Positions 62,701-64,000 of a DNA stretch of 64,000 nt are shown here, one piece after another. Position numbers and translations under genes: made by a program. The DNA lies in NCBI GenBank assembly GCA_030512335.1, contig JAULSU010000002.1, positions 4,898,001-4,962,000 on the forward strand. Direction: 5' to 3'. This DNA is from Immersiella caudata (Eukaryota > Ascomycota > Sordariomycetes > Sordariales > Lasiosphaeriaceae). The notes under the pieces were generated by a model that made no database searches, was not told where the DNA came from, and saw nothing but the letters and a program-made list of their open reading frames with translations. Positions within the stretch are counted from its first letter, which is position 1, and the number at the start of each line of letters is the position of its first letter.

Positions 62701-64000
62701 ATGCGCATAACCCCGAAGCTTTTGCTGCCAGCGTTTTTTAACGACTTGCCCACTCCTCCCCTCTGGAAAATTTTCCTCTGCTTCGGCCTCAGCTCGGGAA
62801 CCCCAGGAAAATCTTCGCACCCAGGGAAGGCCCTGATGGCGATGACCAGCAATCGCCTGCCCGCGGATGCAATGTTCAGGTCCTGGCATGTAAGAAACTC
62901 CGAGACGGGGGGCACAGACAATGCGAAAAAATTGGCAGGAATGGATTCGAGAACAATGGGATGCCCAACTGGTCTCATCCGAAAAATGATGTGCGCTCGT
63001 CCGCCGCGGTCGTTGGCAACACTTGGCGTGGTTCGGCGCACTGGCAGCTTTTTCTAGAACCGAAGCCTGGGGAAACCGGGGATGCCGTTCTCCGGCTGAG
63101 TCGGTATCGCTCACCACGGCAATCGTGAAAGAGGATCCAGGGCGCTGCTCCAGCGAGTGGTTGATCGGCCCGGCTCCGGCTCTGTGACATGTCTCACGCT
63201 TTGCTCAGGCTCGACGATCCATCCGTATTCCAAGCGCCGCACTGGGGCGAGAAACCTGCTCTGCGGATCGACGCTCGAGCGGAACTGTCGTCGGCTTTGG
63301 CTTGACGTAAAGCTGGGATCATCCCATGTTGGACCTGCAGAAATCCCGGGTTTGCGGAGAGATGAAAAGTTCATTTGAGATGCAACACGTGAAGTGTGGA
63401 CGTGGAGATTGGAAAGGCTCTCGTTGGCCGAAGGGGTAAAGCAGCCTTGGCAAGACAGCTTCCTGATGCGGTTTGATGCGCCGAGGGTCTTGGACAAAAA
63501 GAGGCGTGTAAGTCGCCGCAAAGCGGTGAGGAGCCACGTGAGGCCATCTCGTGAGCGTCCGACAGGCCCCAATTCCGCAATGGGAATTGGAAAACACCAC
63601 GCGGACGTCAAAGTCCCGTGGTTTGGACTTTGCGAGAGCCGCAACATGCCGGCGCTGTTGGGTGGGCGGCCCTGGCTGTCTCCAGCTGCCCGACCCCCAC
63701 GCCGCACGTTATGGTGACGAGTCCTGGGCGGCCGCGATAGCTTCAAAAAGAAATCCGTGCTGGGCCCGAACAGGACAGCCGAGGACCCATGGGACGTGTT
63801 TTTGTCCTCGGCGCGTCTGAAGCAGTCATGCACCTTCTTTAAGGAGAACGCGGCGCCCCCTGCTTTTCTGGAAAGGGATGATTGTGCCAACACCCTAACT
63901 ACCCCGGATTTCGGCTGGCGTCAGAGGACCCTGGGGCTTGCGCGACGGCTGCCAGCCGCGGCACAACGTCAGTCGGCATTCCTCTCGATATGGGGGACAT
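59792..64000. other. long stretch with no convincing gene
   Basis: 4.2 kb up to the right edge. The longer frames (61685-62311 plus; 62391-63041 and 63111-63893 minus) are Arg/Ser/Pro-rich with no hydrophobic core, motif or splice signals, as expected of G/C-rich non-coding DNA. It could be the long 5' region of a gene beyond the window. Confidence 0.45.

Noticed and set aside
61685..63893. Three long frames (plus 61685-62311; minus 62391-63041 and 63111-63893)
   Set aside because: Arg/Ser/Pro-rich with no hydrophobic core, motifs or splice signals; typical of G/C-rich non-coding DNA.

Overview
This window is filamentous ascomycete (Pezizomycotina, probably Sordariomycete-like) nuclear DNA. 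The evidence is the short 50-80 nt introns with CTAAC/CTGAC branch sites, the fungal gene families present (NACHT-ankyrin, HeLo, Zn-cluster and C2H2 regulators, GH28, GPI-anchored secreted proteins) and single-gene rather than operonic organisation. I cannot name the species. Coordinates of multi-exon genes were built by hand from reading frame and splice signals; exon ranges are in the evidence fields.

Layout. 1-6.9 kb: start of an FAD oxidoreductase, a weak small gene, a broken DUF6594 membrane-protein gene, an intact aprataxin-like HIT/zinc-finger DNA-repair gene and a six-cysteine secreted protein. 7.9-34.5 kb: an accessory block rich in self/non-self-recognition-type genes and in broken genes. 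In order it holds a NACHT-ankyrin (NLR-like) pseudogene, an intact ankyrin gene with a poly-Glu/poly-Asp tail, a multi-pass membrane protein, relics of a Gly-rich protein and of a secreted Cys-rich effector-like protein, a HeLo + ubiquitin-conjugating-enzyme (UBC) fusion with two in-frame stops, a second decayed UBC fragment, a cell-wall L-domain-like gene, an intact MFS transporter, an intact TfdA/TauD-type dioxygenase plus a decayed copy of its 3' end, and two C2H2 zinc-finger genes carrying nonsense codons. 35-41 kb: a small two-exon gene, an intron-containing tRNA-Lys(CUU), an intact six-exon Zn-cluster regulator divergent from a GNAT acetyltransferase, and another small gene. 42.6-59.8 kb: mostly intact conserved genes: GPI-anchored secreted protein, GH28 exo-polygalacturonase, peroxisomal (SKL) crotonase, RBM25-like splicing factor, mitochondrial bS21m, augmin HAUS6-like protein, a small two-TM protein, and a RAD51/RecA-family ATPase. 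54.1-58.2 and 59.8-64 kb are long stretches without convincing genes.

The most interesting object is the HeLo-UBC fusion at 19.8-21.9 kb: an N-terminal domain of the HET-S pore-forming type joined, in one reading frame, to an E2-like fold that keeps the HPN motif and the catalytic cysteine. It is interrupted by one TGA and one TAA, and a second diverged UBC fragment lies 0.6 kb downstream. Together with the neighbouring NLR-like and ankyrin genes it looks like a decayed fungal cell-death/immune locus. Nine stop codons interrupt otherwise open family-like frames here, and at least seven can be explained as CAA/CAG/CGA to TAA/TAG/TGA (C-to-T) changes, while the conserved genes after 35 kb are clean. 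A second window-wide oddity is that four of about 38 inferred introns are best explained as GC-AG introns.
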